A stretch of DNA of 34,216 nucleotides, taken from NCBI GenBank assembly GCA_041742255.1, contig JBGSIZ010000035.1, positions 1 through 34,216 on the forward strand. Direction: 5' to 3'. Below the pieces are notes generated by a model, which saw nothing but the letters and a program-made list of their open reading frames with translations, was not told the origin of the DNA and did not search any database. Numbering within the stretch: position 1 is the first letter of the stretch; every line of letters begins with the position of its first letter. Positions 1 to 6,384 of the stretch are shown here, one piece after another. The stretch comes from JBGSIZ01 sp041742255 (GTDB taxonomy: Bacteria > Pseudomonadota > Alphaproteobacteria > Rhodobacterales > Rhodobacteraceae). The position numbers and the translations under genes were made by a program.

Positions 1-1
1 G

Positions 2-169
2 ACCCTGAACAAGTGGATCACGGCGCATCGGGACACGGATGTGGTGTCGCAGGAGGATCGCGAACTTGCGGTTGAGAACGAACGACTTCGGCGCGAGAAC
101 CGTATACTGCGCGAGGAGAGGGACATCCTAAAAAAGGCCACACAGTTCTTCGCGAGCCAAAAGCCGTGA
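2..169 (+). CDS. IS3-family transposase OrfA, C-terminal part
   Basis: This frame is open from the window edge and ends at TGA 167-169. The visible 55 residues form the leucine-zipper-like coiled coil at the end of IS3 OrfA proteins, rich in Glu, Arg and Leu and ending in FFASQKP. In the family OrfA binds the terminal repeats through an N-terminal helix-turn-helix, which would lie upstream of this window. It overlaps orfB by four bases (166-169), and a slippery heptamer at 130-136 would allow the OrfAB fusion. No damage is seen within the visible part. Confidence 0.85.
   Translation, partial: TLNKWITAHRDTDVVSQEDRELAVENERLRRENRILREERDILKKATQFFASQKP
130..136 (+). promoter_or_regulatory. Programmed -1 frameshift slippery site
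   Basis: The heptamer A AAA AAG sits exactly in the X XXY YYZ phase of the OrfA frame (codons cta 128-130, aaa 131-133, aag 134-136). A -1 slip moves ribosomes from the OrfA frame into the frame in which OrfB begins at 166. This is the standard IS3-family way of making the OrfAB transposase. It is presumably useless here because orfB is broken. Confidence 0.8.
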
Positions 170-1064
170 GGTTCAGGTTTGTCGAAGAACATATTGGGGC
201 GTTCCCAAGAGAGCGGCTGTGCCAGGTCATGAACGTCAGCCCGCGCGGTTTGCGGGCCTTTCGCAGCCGCCCTGCCAGCCGCAGGCAGCACACAGATATG
301 GTCGTTCTGGCCCATATCAAGGAACAATCACGCCTGAGCCTAGGCAGCTATGGCAGGCCACGAATGACCGAAGAACTGAAGGAGGTTGGGGTCAATGTCG
401 GTCATCGGCGGGTCGGGCGGCTCCCTCTCGGCAGATTGCTTCGCAATCGCCTGCCGGGCAGTGGATGCGCGAGAACGGGATCGTCGTTGAAAGGACACGT
501 AAATTCAAGGCGACCACCGACAGCGACCACACGTTCAACATCGCGCCGAACCTGCTGGATCGTGAGTTCACGGCAGATCGACCAAACCAGAAATGGGCGG
601 GCGATATTAGTTACATCTGGACCCGTGAGGGGTAGCTGTATCTGGCGGTGATCCTGGACCTGCATTCCCGGCGCGTGATCGGCTGGGCCGTCAGCAATCG
701 CATGAAACGCGATCTGGCGATCCGGGCGTTGAAGATGGCCATTGCCTTGCGATCCCCGCCGCGCGGCTGCATTTTCCATAGCGACCGCGGCAGCCAATAC
801 TGCTCCCACGACTACCAGAAAATCTTGCGTGAGCATGGGTTCAAGGCGTCGATGAGCGGAAAAGGCAACTGCTATGACAACGCAGCCGTTGAGACCTTCT
901 TCAAGACGATCAAGGCCGAGCTGATTTGGCGCAGGTCCTGGGAAACGCGTCGACAGGCCGAAACCGCCATCTTCCAATACATCAACGGCTTCTATAACCC
1001 ACGCCGCCGACATTCAGCATTGGGAGGGAAAAGCCCCTTGGCTTTCGAACGCCAAGTGGCCTAA
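166..1064 (+). pseudogene. IS3-family transposase OrfB, broken by palindrome insertion and amber stop
   Basis: OrfB starts at GTG 166 and reads normally through MRFRFVEEHIGAFP to HRRVGRL at 421-423. A 41-nt palindromic segment (424-464) then interrupts it; reading resumes two bases out of phase at MRENGIVVERTRKFK (465 on). A TAG at 633-635 lies between REG and LYLAVILDLHSRR, where the family has Trp, so TGG probably became TAG. The rve-type catalytic core is otherwise recognisable: Asp in KWAGDISYI, Asp in FHSDRGSQY and Glu in NAAVETFFKTIK. The stop is TAA 1062-1064. The gene could make no full transposase without both a frame repair and suppression. Confidence 0.9.
424..464 (+). repeat. 41-nt palindromic insertion inside orfB
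   Basis: Between codon ctc (421-423) and codon atg (465-467) lie 41 nt foreign to the OrfB frame. Their core is a hairpin: CGGCAG 429-434 pairs with CTGCCG 451-456, and GATTGC 434-439 pairs with GCAATC 443-448 around a TTC loop. The right arm has three extra bases (GCG at about 448-450) that the left arm lacks, so this copy looks like a full palindrome that lost GCG. The length (2 modulo 3) accounts exactly for the frame change in orfB. The boundaries are inferred from the expected RVGRLMRENGI continuity of this transposase group. Confidence 0.75.
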
Positions 1065-1122
1065 ACGAGCACTTGGACCGGCACAAATACGTGACAAGAC
1101 CAGACAGACCTGCGCCTGTCGA

Positions 1123-1480
1123 TTAGAACCGCCCATCGCGCAGCCGGTCAGCCAAAGCATCGCGATCAACAGGGCGGCGTCCAGCATCTGGCGTTGGGTT
1201 TCATGGGTTCTCTCCGATGTTGAAAGGCGTTCCGCCAGCCGACCGGCGCGTTCACTTGTGCGGCGGAGGTTCAGCAGTAACAGGGCGATGGTGACGGCGG
1301 CCAGCAGGAGGCCCAGCGCTTTTCGCGCCTGGCGATGGGTGATGAGCCAACCGATAAGCGCTGGCCCCGCTTCCAGTCATCGATCCGAGCATGGATGGCG
1401 ACGGCGATGCCGATCAGCGCCACGGCGATGAACACCCAGCGCAGGGTGTCGAGGTAGGGTACCAGGGGCAGGGCGGGTAA
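1123..1480 (-). pseudogene. Phage lysis-type membrane protein remnant (holin/Rz-like), frameshifted
   Basis: Reading the minus strand from the second IS edge gives LPALPLVPYLDTLRWV, a hydrophobic helix (FIAVALIGIAVAI) and ARIDDWKRG. A one-base shift near 1363 is then needed to continue as ALIGWLITHRQARKALG, a second hydrophobic stretch rich in Leu, and a basic/acidic helix (NLRRTSERAGRLAERL). Another shift near 1155 leads to DRDALADRLRDGRF and a TAA stop at 1125-1123. The layout, one or two membrane helices followed by a charged coiled coil, resembles small proteins in the lysis cassettes of alphaproteobacterial prophages, but the exact family is not certain. The 5' end appears cut off by the IS at 1481. 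No other phage gene is visible. Confidence 0.5.
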
Positions 1481-1545
1481 TCCCCCCCGAAAGTAAGGGG
1501 CTGCGGAAGTAGAATTTTCTCGGCAAGATGCATGAGGAGATTCAG

Positions 1546-1809
1546 ATGAAGATGACGAGATACAGTGAACCCCAGATCCTTGCGATCCTGCGACAAGCCG
1601 AGGGCGGCGTTCCGGTGGCTGAGCCGTCCCGTGAACACGGCATGAGCACGGCGTCGTTCTACAAGTGGCGGGCGAAGTATGGCGGCATGGATGCGTCGAT
1701 GATCGCGCAGACCAAGGCGCTTGAAGATGAGAACCGGCGGCTGAAGAAAATGTTCGCCGAGCTCAGCATGCAGAACGAATTGCTGAAGGAAGTCCTTGGA
1801 AAAAAGTAG
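1546..1809 (+). CDS. IS3-family transposase OrfA
   Basis: This 87-residue protein begins MKMTRYSEPQILAILRQ and has the helix-turn-helix of IS3 OrfA (VPVAEPSREHGMSTASFYKW, about residues 22-41), followed by a coiled coil (ALEDENRRLKKMFAELSMQN) ending in LGKK. It is expected to recognise the terminal repeats. ATG 1546 is preferred over ATG 1528 because AGGAG at 1534-1538 lies 7 nt before it. The stop TAG 1807-1809 overlaps the GTG start of orfB at 1809. OrfA appears intact, in contrast to orfB, so it could still be made and act as a DNA-binding inhibitor; that last point is inference. Confidence 0.85.
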   Translation: MKMTRYSEPQILAILRQAEGGVPVAEPSREHGMSTASFYKWRAKYGGMDASMIAQTKALEDENRRLKKMFAELSMQNELLKEVLGKK

Positions 1810-1942
1810 TGGGGCCATCTCAGCGGCGAGAGATAGCCGAGAACGCGGTGGCGCGACGAGGGGCAAGCATTGCCCTCGCCTGCCGTGCCTTTGGGGTGAG
1901 CGAGACCTGCTATTGCTATGGCCCGAAGTTGCGGGCCGAGAA

Positions 1943-1981
1943 GCAAGCCATTGAGGCGCCATTGGTTCGAGCCCAATGGCG
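1943..1981 (+). repeat. Interspersed palindromic repeat, copy 1
   Basis: This copy interrupts orfB after KLRAE. It contains a perfect 9-bp hairpin, CGCCATTGG (1957-1965) with CCAATGGCG (1973-1981), around a TTCGAGC loop, plus an outer GCCATTG at 1947-1953 that can pair with the same right arm. Net added length is about 37 nt (expected AENEEIAD spacing), a frameshift. It is related to copies at 2135-2176 and 2553-2595. Confidence 0.8.
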
Positions 1982-2134
1982 GCGAGATCGCCGATCTGCT
2001 GGTCGGGCTGACCGACGCCCGCAAGACCTGGGGCTTCGGCCTGTGTTTCCTGCATTTGCGCAACGTCAAAGGCCATCCTTGGAACCACAAACGCGTCTAT
2101 CGGATCTATTGTGCGCTGGAGTTGAACCTGCGGA

Positions 2135-2176
2135 GTGAGCCATGGAACGCCATTGGTCCGAGTGACAATGGCGAAC
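2135..2176 (+). repeat. Interspersed palindromic repeat, copy 2
   Basis: It lies between LELNLR and the RKRLKR part of orfB. It starts GTGAGCCATGGAACGCCATT and ends CAATGGCGAAC. The hairpin is CGCCATTG (2148-2155) with CAATGGCG (2166-2173), with a 10-nt loop. It has the same orientation as copy 1 and the same GTGAGCC and GGCGAAC ends as the reverse complement of copy 3, but is more diverged in the loop. Net addition is about 38 nt. Confidence 0.8.
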
Positions 2177-2552
2177 GCCTCGCAAACGGTTAAAGCGGGA
2201 TTAACCTGACGCCCTGGCCGTGCCGGAGGCCCCCAACCTGACCTGGTCCATGGACTTCATGGCTGACCGCTTGGACGATGGCCGTGCGTTCCGGCTGCTG
2301 AACGTGCTGGACGACTTCAACCGGGAGGGATTGGGCATTGAGGTCGACTTCTCGCTGCCCGCCGAACGGGTCATCCGAAGTCTCGACCGGATCATCGAAT
2401 GGCGCGGCAAGCCAGGCACCATACGGGTCGACAACGGCCCTGAATACATCAGCGGCAAGCTGCTGATCTGGGATGAGAAACTGGGCATCTCGATCCCGCA
2501 TATCCAACCCGGACAGCCCCAGCAGAACGCATATATCGAGCGCTACAACCGC

Positions 2553-2595
2553 GTTCGCCATTGGGCTCGAACCACTGGCGCCTTCAATGGCTCAC
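2553..2595 (-). repeat. Interspersed palindromic repeat, copy 3 (inverted, in frame)
   Basis: This copy is in the opposite orientation. On the minus strand it starts GTGAGCCATTGAAGGCGCCA and ends CCCAATGGCGAAC, matching copies 1 and 2. The hairpin CGCCATTGG (2556-2564) with CCACTGGCG (2572-2580) has one mismatch. Net addition is 39 nt, so translation continues through it and adds 13 residues between YNR and RHEWL, just after the catalytic Glu. Confidence 0.8.
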
Positions 2596-2878
2596 TCCGG
2601 CATGAATGGCTCGACCAATACATCATCGAAACCATCGAAGAGGCACAGGACCACGCCACGCAATGGCTCTGGACTTACAACAACGACCGCCCAAACAAGG
2701 GCATCGGCGGCATCACACCCGCCCAGAAACTGAAAATGGTCGCGTAAGTTCTACAAATGCACCCCGTTAAAAATGGGGGGACTGCCGTTTGTCTTGTGCC
2801 GTCCGTCTCTTGTTTCCCGGTTCCGTTCCGGGGCATGGTATCGATGATGACCCCCGCCCCAGAAGATTGGAGACCATG

Positions 2879-3625
2879 ATGACCGGACCCCTCGCACTTG
2901 TTACGGGCGGCGCCCAAGGGATTGGCTATGCCTGTGCCGAAGCGTTACAGGCCGACGGTGCCCGCGTTATCCTGTGTGATATCAAGGCGGACGAGGTTGC
3001 CGCCGCGGGCGAACGATTGGGCGCTGTTGCCGCGTTGGTGTGCGATATGGGAGATCCGGCCCAGATCTTGGCCATGTTTGACACCATCGAGGCCGCCCAT
3101 GGCCCGGTGGCCATTCTGGTCAACAATGCCGGTATTGCCCGGCCCGCCCCATTTCTGGACCTGACCCTTGCCGATTTTCAAAAGGTGATTGACGTCAATC
3201 TGACGGGCACCTTTGTCGCGTTGCAGCGCGCCGCCCGGTCGATGGTCGCCGCCGGGATTGAAGGCGCCATTGTCAACATGTCGTCCATCAATGCCCAAGT
3301 GTCCATTCCCACGATTGCGTCCTATTCCGCATCCAAAGGCGGCGTGATGCAGTTGACGAAGGCCGCCGCCCTTGCCCTTGCCCCGCACAATATCCGGGTC
3401 AATGCCGTGGGGCCGGGGTCCATCGACACCGCGATGATGGCGAGCGTCAATGCCAACCCCGAAGCCATGACCATGGCCATGTCCCGCACCCCACTTAAAC
3501 GGATGGGCACCCCCCGCGAGATTGGCGATGTTGTCGCGTTTCTGGCCGGACCCAAGGCCAGTTACATCACGGGCGAGACGATTTATGTCGATGGCGGCCG
3601 GTTGAGCCTGAATTACACCTGCTGA
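2879..3625 (+). CDS. SDR-family NAD(P)-dependent oxidoreductase
   Basis: This 248-residue protein is a classical short-chain dehydrogenase that oxidises or reduces an alcohol/ketone pair using NAD(P). It has the TGGAQGIG nucleotide motif at residues 9-16, NNAG at 82-85, and the catalytic Ser136, Tyr149 and Lys153 (NMSS and YSASK). The C-terminal TGETIYVDGGR is also typical. Asp35 after the second beta strand suggests NAD rather than NADP, which is inference. ATG 2879 is preferred over the adjoining ATG 2876 because GGAGA at 2869-2873 is 5 nt before it. Substrate is unknown; sugar or polyol dehydrogenases are the nearest match by eye. An IS ends 98 nt upstream. Confidence 0.85.
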   Translation: MTGPLALVTGGAQGIGYACAEALQADGARVILCDIKADEVAAAGERLGAVAALVCDMGDPAQILAMFDTIEAAHGPVAILVNNAGIARPAPFLDLTLADFQKVIDVNLTGTFVALQRAARSMVAAGIEGAIVNMSSINAQVSIPTIASYSASKGGVMQLTKAAALALAPHNIRVNAVGPGSIDTAMMASVNANPEAMTMAMSRTPLKRMGTPREIGDVVAFLAGPKASYITGETIYVDGGRLSLNYTC

Positions 3626-3700
3626 TAATGGTCACGTTCGCGCGCCAAGATTGCTTGTGGTGCCTTGTTCCACCCCGACCTTGGGCCTACATGGCATGAT

Positions 3701-4492
3701 ATGAGACGCTATATCCCATTTATGAAAAAAGACCCCGTTGTGGCCGTGATCCGGTTGCAGGGGACGATTGCAAATGCGGCCGGACGGCTGGACGATGTGT
3801 CCTTGGGGTCGATGATTGAAAAGGCGTTTCGCAGCAAACCTGTTGCTGTCGCGTTGGAGATCAACAGCCCCGGCGGGTCGCCTGCCCAGTCGTCGTTGAT
3901 CGCCGCCCGCATCCGGCGATTGGCCGAGGAAAAAGACATTCCCGTGCTGGCCTTTGTCGAGGATGTTGCCGCATCGGGCGGGTATTGGTTGGCCTGTGCC
4001 GCCGATGAAATATTCGTAGACCGCGCGTCCATTGTCGGGTCGATCGGCGTGATCTCTGCCGGGTTTGGTGCCCATGATCTGATTGGTCGCTATGGCGTGG
4101 AACGCCGTGTGTATACTGCGGGCACGTCCAAAAGCATGCTTGACATGTTCAAGCCCGAAAACCCCGACGATGTGGCCCGGTTGAAGGTGTGGCTGGAAGA
4201 ACTGCACGCCTTTTTCATTGACCATGTCAAAACCCGCCGGGGCGCAAAATTGCCCGAGGGGCAGGACCTGTTTACCGGCGAGATTTGGGTGGGCCAAAAG
4301 GCCGTGGATCTGGGTCTTGCCGACGCTGTCGGTCACCTTGTTCCGACCGCCAAGGCCCGGTTTGGGGACAAGGTCCGGTTCCGCCGCTATGGCCCCCGCA
4401 AATCGTTGTTTGCCCGGTTTGGCGCGAATATTGTCCAAGAGGCGTTTGGAAGTCTTGAGGAGCGCGCCGCCTATGCGCGGTTCGGCCTGTAG
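3701..4492 (+). CDS. S49-family serine peptidase (SppA/SohB-like)
   Basis: This 263-residue protein belongs to the signal-peptide-peptidase A family, membrane-associated serine proteases that degrade leftover signal peptides and misfolded membrane proteins. The Ser-Lys catalytic dyad is visible: Ser92 in DVAASGGYW and Lys144 in TAGTSKSML, 52 residues apart as in bacterial short-form SppA. NSPGGSP (55-61) and GSIGVISAGFG (113-123) are further family marks. There is no obvious transmembrane anchor at the N terminus; it begins MRRYIPFMKKDP. The ATG at 3701 is chosen because family members start at this point; an upstream TTG at 3665 is possible but adds unconserved residues. The stop overlaps the GTG of the next small gene. 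Confidence 0.9.
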   Translation: MRRYIPFMKKDPVVAVIRLQGTIANAAGRLDDVSLGSMIEKAFRSKPVAVALEINSPGGSPAQSSLIAARIRRLAEEKDIPVLAFVEDVAASGGYWLACAADEIFVDRASIVGSIGVISAGFGAHDLIGRYGVERRVYTAGTSKSMLDMFKPENPDDVARLKVWLEELHAFFIDHVKTRRGAKLPEGQDLFTGEIWVGQKAVDLGLADAVGHLVPTAKARFGDKVRFRRYGPRKSLFARFGANIVQEAFGSLEERAAYARFGL

Positions 4493-4653
4493 TGCTGATC
4501 AAGGGTGTGATCCTGTTTCTGGTCGCCATGGGCGTGCTGGCGATGTTTGGGAAACTGCGGTTTCCGGGCCAGGCGCGGTTGGCGCAGGCGAAATGCAAAT
4601 CTTGTGGCCGTTTTCGGATCGGCAAAGGCCCGTGCAGGTGCGGAAAGGTATAA
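4492..4653 (+). CDS. 53-residue membrane-anchored zinc-ribbon microprotein
   Basis: A GTG at 4492-4494 shares its G with the stop of the S49 peptidase and opens a 53-codon frame that ends at TAA 4651-4653. The protein has one hydrophobic helix (GVILFLVAMGVLAMF, residues 5-19), a short basic linker, then four cysteines arranged as a compact metal site: Cys35-Lys-Ser-Cys38 and Cys48-Arg-Cys50. It ends CGKV. The order suggests an inner-membrane anchor with a cytoplasmic zinc ribbon. Function is unknown. It is too short for routine gene finding, but the stop-start coupling on its left and a gap of only 7 nt to the antiporter on its right argue that it is translated as part of the operon. An SppA cofactor or quality-control role is only a guess. 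Confidence 0.7.
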   Translation: MLIKGVILFLVAMGVLAMFGKLRFPGQARLAQAKCKSCGRFRIGKGPCRCGKV

Positions 4654-4660
4654 GATCGTG

Positions 4661-5599
4661 ATGGATTGGCTGTATACGGGCCTTGGCCTTGTTATTTTGT
4701 TGTTGGCGGGTGACGCGCTGGTCAAGGGGGCCGTGAACCTTGCGCTGCGCGTTGGCATGCCCGCCTTGATCGTGTCCTTGACCATTGTGGCCTTTGGCAC
4801 CTCTGCCCCTGAATTGCTGGTGTCGGTGCAGGCCATTGTGGATGGCGCCCCCGGTATTGCGATTGGCAATGTCGTGGGATCAAATATCGCCAATGTTCTG
4901 TTGGTGCTTGGTATTCCCGCCTTGTTGGCCACGATGCACACCAGCGAATGCAACACCCGCGCGAGTTACATGCAGATGCTGGCCGCGACAGGATTGTTCA
5001 TCGCGTTGTGTTTTGTGGGCGTTCTGACGTGGATCAGCGGATTGATCCTGTTGGTCGCCCTTGCCGCCACGTTGATCCATTCGGTCATGGAGGTGCGGCG
5101 CCACAAGGCCGCCCGCGCCCTGATCGAGGTCGAGGTTGAAGGTGCTGACCCGAATATGCCTTGGCCCAAGATCGGGTTGTTTCTGGTGCTGGGTCTGGTG
5201 GGATTGCCGCTCGGCGCGAATATTCTGGTGGGGGCCGCCACCAATATCGCCCGCGATTTTGGCGTAAGCGAGACCGTGATCGGTTTGACGTTGGTCGCCG
5301 TGGGCACGTCGCTGCCCGAACTGGCCACCACGGTCATGGCCGCGTTGCGCCGTCAGGCCGATGTGGCGTTGGGCAATGTCATCGGGTCCAATATGTTCAA
5401 CCTGCTGGGTATTATCGGCGTCGCCACTCTTGTTGGTCCGATCCCGATTGATGCGTCGTTCCTGTCGTTCGATTTGTGGGTGATGTTGGCCGCGTCCCTA
5501 TTGCTGGTGCCGTTCGTGTTTCTGCGCCAGAACATAACCCGGACGTGGGGCATCGCCCTGTCGGCCCTTTATGTCGTGTACGTCGTGGTTCTGCTGTGA
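4661..5599 (+). CDS. Calcium/sodium antiporter (CaCA family, YrbG-like)
   Basis: This 312-residue inner-membrane protein has about ten hydrophobic helices in two inverted halves. Each half carries the CaCA alpha-repeat motif: VAFGTSAPELLVS with GNVVGSNIANVLLVLG in the first, and VAVGTSLPELATT with GNVIGSNMFNLLGIIG in the second. The Glu and Asn/Ser residues in these motifs bind Ca2+ and Na+ in the family. It would expel Ca2+ in exchange for Na+ or H+. A loop between the halves (about residues 145-165) is charged. ATG 4661 is chosen; a GTG at 4658 is equally placed relative to AAAGG at 4644-4648. The stop overlaps the next start (TGATG). Confidence 0.92.
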   Translation: MDWLYTGLGLVILLLAGDALVKGAVNLALRVGMPALIVSLTIVAFGTSAPELLVSVQAIVDGAPGIAIGNVVGSNIANVLLVLGIPALLATMHTSECNTRASYMQMLAATGLFIALCFVGVLTWISGLILLVALAATLIHSVMEVRRHKAARALIEVEVEGADPNMPWPKIGLFLVLGLVGLPLGANILVGAATNIARDFGVSETVIGLTLVAVGTSLPELATTVMAALRRQADVALGNVIGSNMFNLLGIIGVATLVGPIPIDASFLSFDLWVMLAASLLLVPFVFLRQNITRTWGIALSALYVVYVVVLL

Positions 5600-6384
5600 T
5601 GCCCGCCCCTGTTGCCTTGGTCACGGGGGCCGCAGCCCGATTGGGTGCCGCCATGGCCGAGTATCTGGCTGGGCGCGGCTATGACATTGCTCTGCATTAC
5701 CACCAAAGCAAGGATGGGGCCGAGGCCGTCGCCGTCCGTATTCGCGCCATGGGACGCCGTGCCGAGACGTTTCAGGCCGATCTGTTGGACGAAGCCGCCG
5801 TGCAGGGGTTGGTTCCTCGTGTCGCCGAAGCCTTTGCTGCCCCGCTCACTTGTCTGGTCAACAATGCGTCCGTGTTCGAGTATGACAACATCCGGACCGC
5901 CACCCGCCAAAGTTGGGACCGGCATATGGAGTCCAACCTGCGCGCCCCGTTTGTCCTGACCCAAGCCGTGGCCGCGCAAGCCCCCGCACCTGTGCCTGAT
6001 GACCGGGCCGAACCCGTGGCCCAAGTGTTGGTGGTGAACATGATCGACCAGCGCGTGCGCAAGCTGACCCCGGAATTCATGTCCTACACCCTTGCCAAGA
6101 TGGCCCTGTGGGCCTTGACCCGCACCGCCGCCCAAGGATTGGCCCCCGCCGTGCGCGTCAATGCCATTGGACCCGGCCCGACGTTGCAAGGCCACCGCCA
6201 GTCTGCCGATCATTTCAGCCGACAGCGCAATGCCACCCTGTTGGAACGCGGATCGAACCCGCAGGACATCACCGCCGCCCTTGGCTATTTTCTGGATGCC
6301 CCCGGTGTGACCGGTCAACTGCTGTGTGTGGACGGTGGTCAGCACCTTGTTTGGCAGACCCCGGATGTGTTGGGGATTGAGTGA
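5599..6384 (+). CDS. Pteridine-reductase-type SDR oxidoreductase (PTR1/FolM-like)
   Basis: This 261-residue short-chain dehydrogenase differs from classical SDRs in two places that mark pteridine reductases. The nucleotide motif is TGAAARLG (residues 9-16), with Arg where classical enzymes have Gly. The catalytic Ser is replaced by Asp150 (NMID), 13 residues before Tyr163, with Lys167 four further on, the Asp-Tyr-Lys spacing known from PTR1. It probably reduces dihydropteridines such as dihydromonapterin or dihydrofolate with NADPH; this is inferred from the motifs. It ends QTPDVLGIE. It is translationally coupled to the antiporter gene and is last in the 3701-6384 run. Confidence 0.82.
   Translation: MPAPVALVTGAAARLGAAMAEYLAGRGYDIALHYHQSKDGAEAVAVRIRAMGRRAETFQADLLDEAAVQGLVPRVAEAFAAPLTCLVNNASVFEYDNIRTATRQSWDRHMESNLRAPFVLTQAVAAQAPAPVPDDRAEPVAQVLVVNMIDQRVRKLTPEFMSYTLAKMALWALTRTAAQGLAPAVRVNAIGPGPTLQGHRQSADHFSRQRNATLLERGSNPQDITAALGYFLDAPGVTGQLLCVDGGQHLVWQTPDVLGIE

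Larger units (their letters stand above)
1..1102 (+). mobile_element. IS3-family insertion sequence, 3' part, inactivated
   Basis: The first kilobase encodes the end of an OrfA and a whole OrfB typical of IS3-family elements, which move by a DDE transposase made as an OrfAB fusion. The left end lies before the window. The right end is not certain: IS3 elements usually end in CA, and a CA at 1101-1102, about 40 nt after the orfB stop, is a plausible boundary, but no matching left repeat is visible to prove it. The copy is dead: orfB has a 41-nt palindromic insertion that shifts frame and an amber stop. The next gene fragment (1123-1480) is phage-like. Confidence 0.85.
1809..2747 (+). pseudogene. 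IS3-family transposase OrfB carrying three palindromic insertions
   Basis: OrfB starts at GTG 1809 and reads SQRREIAENAVARRG and ACRAFGVSETCYCYGPKLRAE before the first insertion (1943-1981, net about 37 nt) shifts frame. It continues as IADLLVGLTDARKTWGFGL to LELNLR, where the second insertion (2135-2176, net about 38 nt) shifts it again. A TAA at 2202-2204 also breaks the frame just before ALAVPEAPNLTWSMDFM. From 2220 the catalytic core is open: Asp in WSMDFMAD, Asp in VDNGPEY and Glu in NAYIERYNR. A third insertion (2553-2595) adds 13 residues in frame before RHEWLDQY. The end is ITPAQKLKMVA at 2747. The interpretation uses the well-known IS2/IS407 OrfB pattern, in which NRTVR leads into the EWL motif. 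Confidence 0.9.
1481..2780 (+). mobile_element. IS3-family element (IS2/IS407-like), full length but inactivated
   Basis: A complete-length element with orfA and orfB is flanked by imperfect inverted repeats. The left end starts with a C-tract at 1482 and continues to about 1520; the right end, read from 2780 backwards on the minus strand, also starts with a C-tract and shares the spaced blocks TAA, GGG, TGC and GTAGAA. The 1.3-kb length is the usual IS size plus about 115 nt, which is what three palindromic insertions in orfB contribute. No clear target-site duplication was found. The element interrupts a phage-like gene on its left and lies 98 nt before the SDR gene at 2879, so it may have displaced that gene's promoter. 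Confidence 0.85.

Noticed and set aside
1091..1102. A possible exact right end of the first IS.
   Set aside because: Only a terminal CA is seen; without the left end in the window the boundary cannot be proven, so it is given as tentative.
3257..3272. ATTGAAGGCGCCATTG in the SDR gene resembles part of the orfB palindrome.
   Set aside because: It encodes the ordinary EGAIVN motif of SDR proteins without insertion, and the second hairpin arm is missing.
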